This document shows positions 5,448 through 5,962 of a DNA stretch of 5,962 nt, one piece after another. Every line of letters starts with the position of its first letter. Positions within the stretch are counted from its first letter, which is position 1. A program made the translations under genes and the position numbers. Source of the DNA: Anaerolineae bacterium (lineage in GTDB: Bacteria > Chloroflexota > Anaerolineae > JAFGEY01); contig JAFGJF010000073.1 in assembly GCA_016929205.1 (NCBI GenBank), positions 1 through 5,962 of the forward strand, written 5' to 3'. Under the pieces are notes generated by a model that saw nothing but the letters and a program-made list of their open reading frames with translations, was not told the origin of the DNA and ran no database searches.

Positions 5448-5962
5448 ATGAGAATGGACAACATACGGATCGTTGACCTTTGTCTTGACGACGAAAAACG
5501 GATCAACGAGGTGGCAACGTTGATGATGGACGCGTTCAGGGAGCATTCGCCAGACTACTGCCGGGATATGGAGACGGCCCTGGAAGAGGTACGGGATTTG
5601 TTTGGGCCGGGCCGTATCGGCCGTATGGCGGTAGATGTGCAGGGCACCATCCTGGGGGTGATCGGCGGACAACCACACTACTATGGACACGCCTGGGAAC
5701 TGCACCCCCTGGCCGTGCGCCCGGAGCACCAGCGCAAAGGGATCGGGCGCGCGTTGGTCGCCGACCTGGAGCAGCGCGTGCGCGAGCGCGGCGCGCTGAC
5801 CCTTTTTCTTGGCACCGACGACGAGGTTGACCAGACAACACTTTCGGGGGTGGACCTGTATCCCAACCCGTTGGAACACCTGGCCCGGATCAGGAACCTG
5901 CGTGGTCATCCGTACGAGTTTTATCAAAAGATGGGTTTTGTCATCGTCGGGGTGATGCCGGA
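5448..5962 (+). CDS. GNAT acetyltransferase, aminoglycoside 6'-N-acetyltransferase-like (partial, runs off window)
   Basis: The frame is open from the ATG at 5448 to the end of the window (171 codons plus two bases), so the C-terminus is missing. It is a GNAT-fold enzyme transferring an acetyl group from acetyl-CoA to an amine. The acetyl-CoA binding motif A is LHPLAVRPEHQRKGIGRALV (85-104), with the Q-R-K-G-I-G pyrophosphate loop at 95-100. LGTDDE (121-126), GVDLYPNPLEH (134-144) and HPYEFYQKMGFVIVGVMP (154-171) strongly resemble proteins named AAC(6')-type aminoglycoside acetyltransferases in Firmicutes and related bacteria. Whether it acts on aminoglycosides is unproven, since many chromosomal relatives have other or unknown substrates. 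GGGAGG (5435-5440) seven bases upstream fixes the start over the ATG at 5454. It probably shares a transcript with the Nudix gene. Confidence 0.88.
   Translation, partial: MRMDNIRIVDLCLDDEKRINEVATLMMDAFREHSPDYCRDMETALEEVRDLFGPGRIGRMAVDVQGTILGVIGGQPHYYGHAWELHPLAVRPEHQRKGIGRALVADLEQRVRERGALTLFLGTDDEVDQTTLSGVDLYPNPLEHLARIRNLRGHPYEFYQKMGFVIVGVMP

Noticed and set aside
5367..5927. Antisense open frame of 186 codons opposite the acetyltransferase
   Set aside because: It is opposite a clear GNAT gene and has no domain features or start signals.

Overview
This window reads like a moderately GC-rich bacterial chromosome. It carries six protein genes on the + strand, one broken gene on the - strand, and an unusually structured 458-base non-coding gap. 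Two features are common in Chloroflexota (for example Anaerolineae-like lineages): the fucose isomerase paired with a PHP-domain protein, and a remnant of a PAS protein with a CKKIRDD...CPDC tail. That taxonomic guess is an inference only; no marker gene is present. There are no rRNA or tRNA genes, CRISPR arrays, transposases or integrases.

Bases 1-3279 hold a two-gene unit: L-fucose isomerase (fucI, complete, with all three metal-ligand positions) and, 55 bases later, a PHP-superfamily metallohydrolase with an N-terminal beta-rich domain. Two candidate sigma-70-type promoters precede fucI. The pairing suggests that the PHP enzyme works in sugar or sugar-phosphate metabolism, but its substrate cannot be read from the sequence.

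Bases 3280-3737 contain no convincing gene. They hold a long bulged hairpin (3289-3352), several perfect palindromes, a pair of overlapping hairpins that cannot both form (3519-3554), a candidate promoter near 3596-3615 and a leader hairpin (3675-3702). This leads to a 153-residue conserved-type hypothetical protein (3738-4199). A strong intrinsic terminator follows it, and only 29 bases later a Mth938-like (DUF498) protein starts (4270-4632).

Bases 4636-4961 on the - strand are the remnant of a sensor or regulator: the start of a PAS domain and a C-terminal CKKIRDD zinc-ribbon-like tail that now lie in different frames. A good promoter match points into it. From 5000 onward a Nudix hydrolase and a GNAT acetyltransferase of the AAC(6')-like type form a likely operon. 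The second gene runs off the end of the window. The Nudix gene may be coupled to a five-codon leader ORF.

The most interesting items are the palindrome-rich gap with its structured leader, the fucI-PHP pairing, the frame-split PAS remnant, and the terminator between two closely spaced genes. I see no clear new defence or mobile system.
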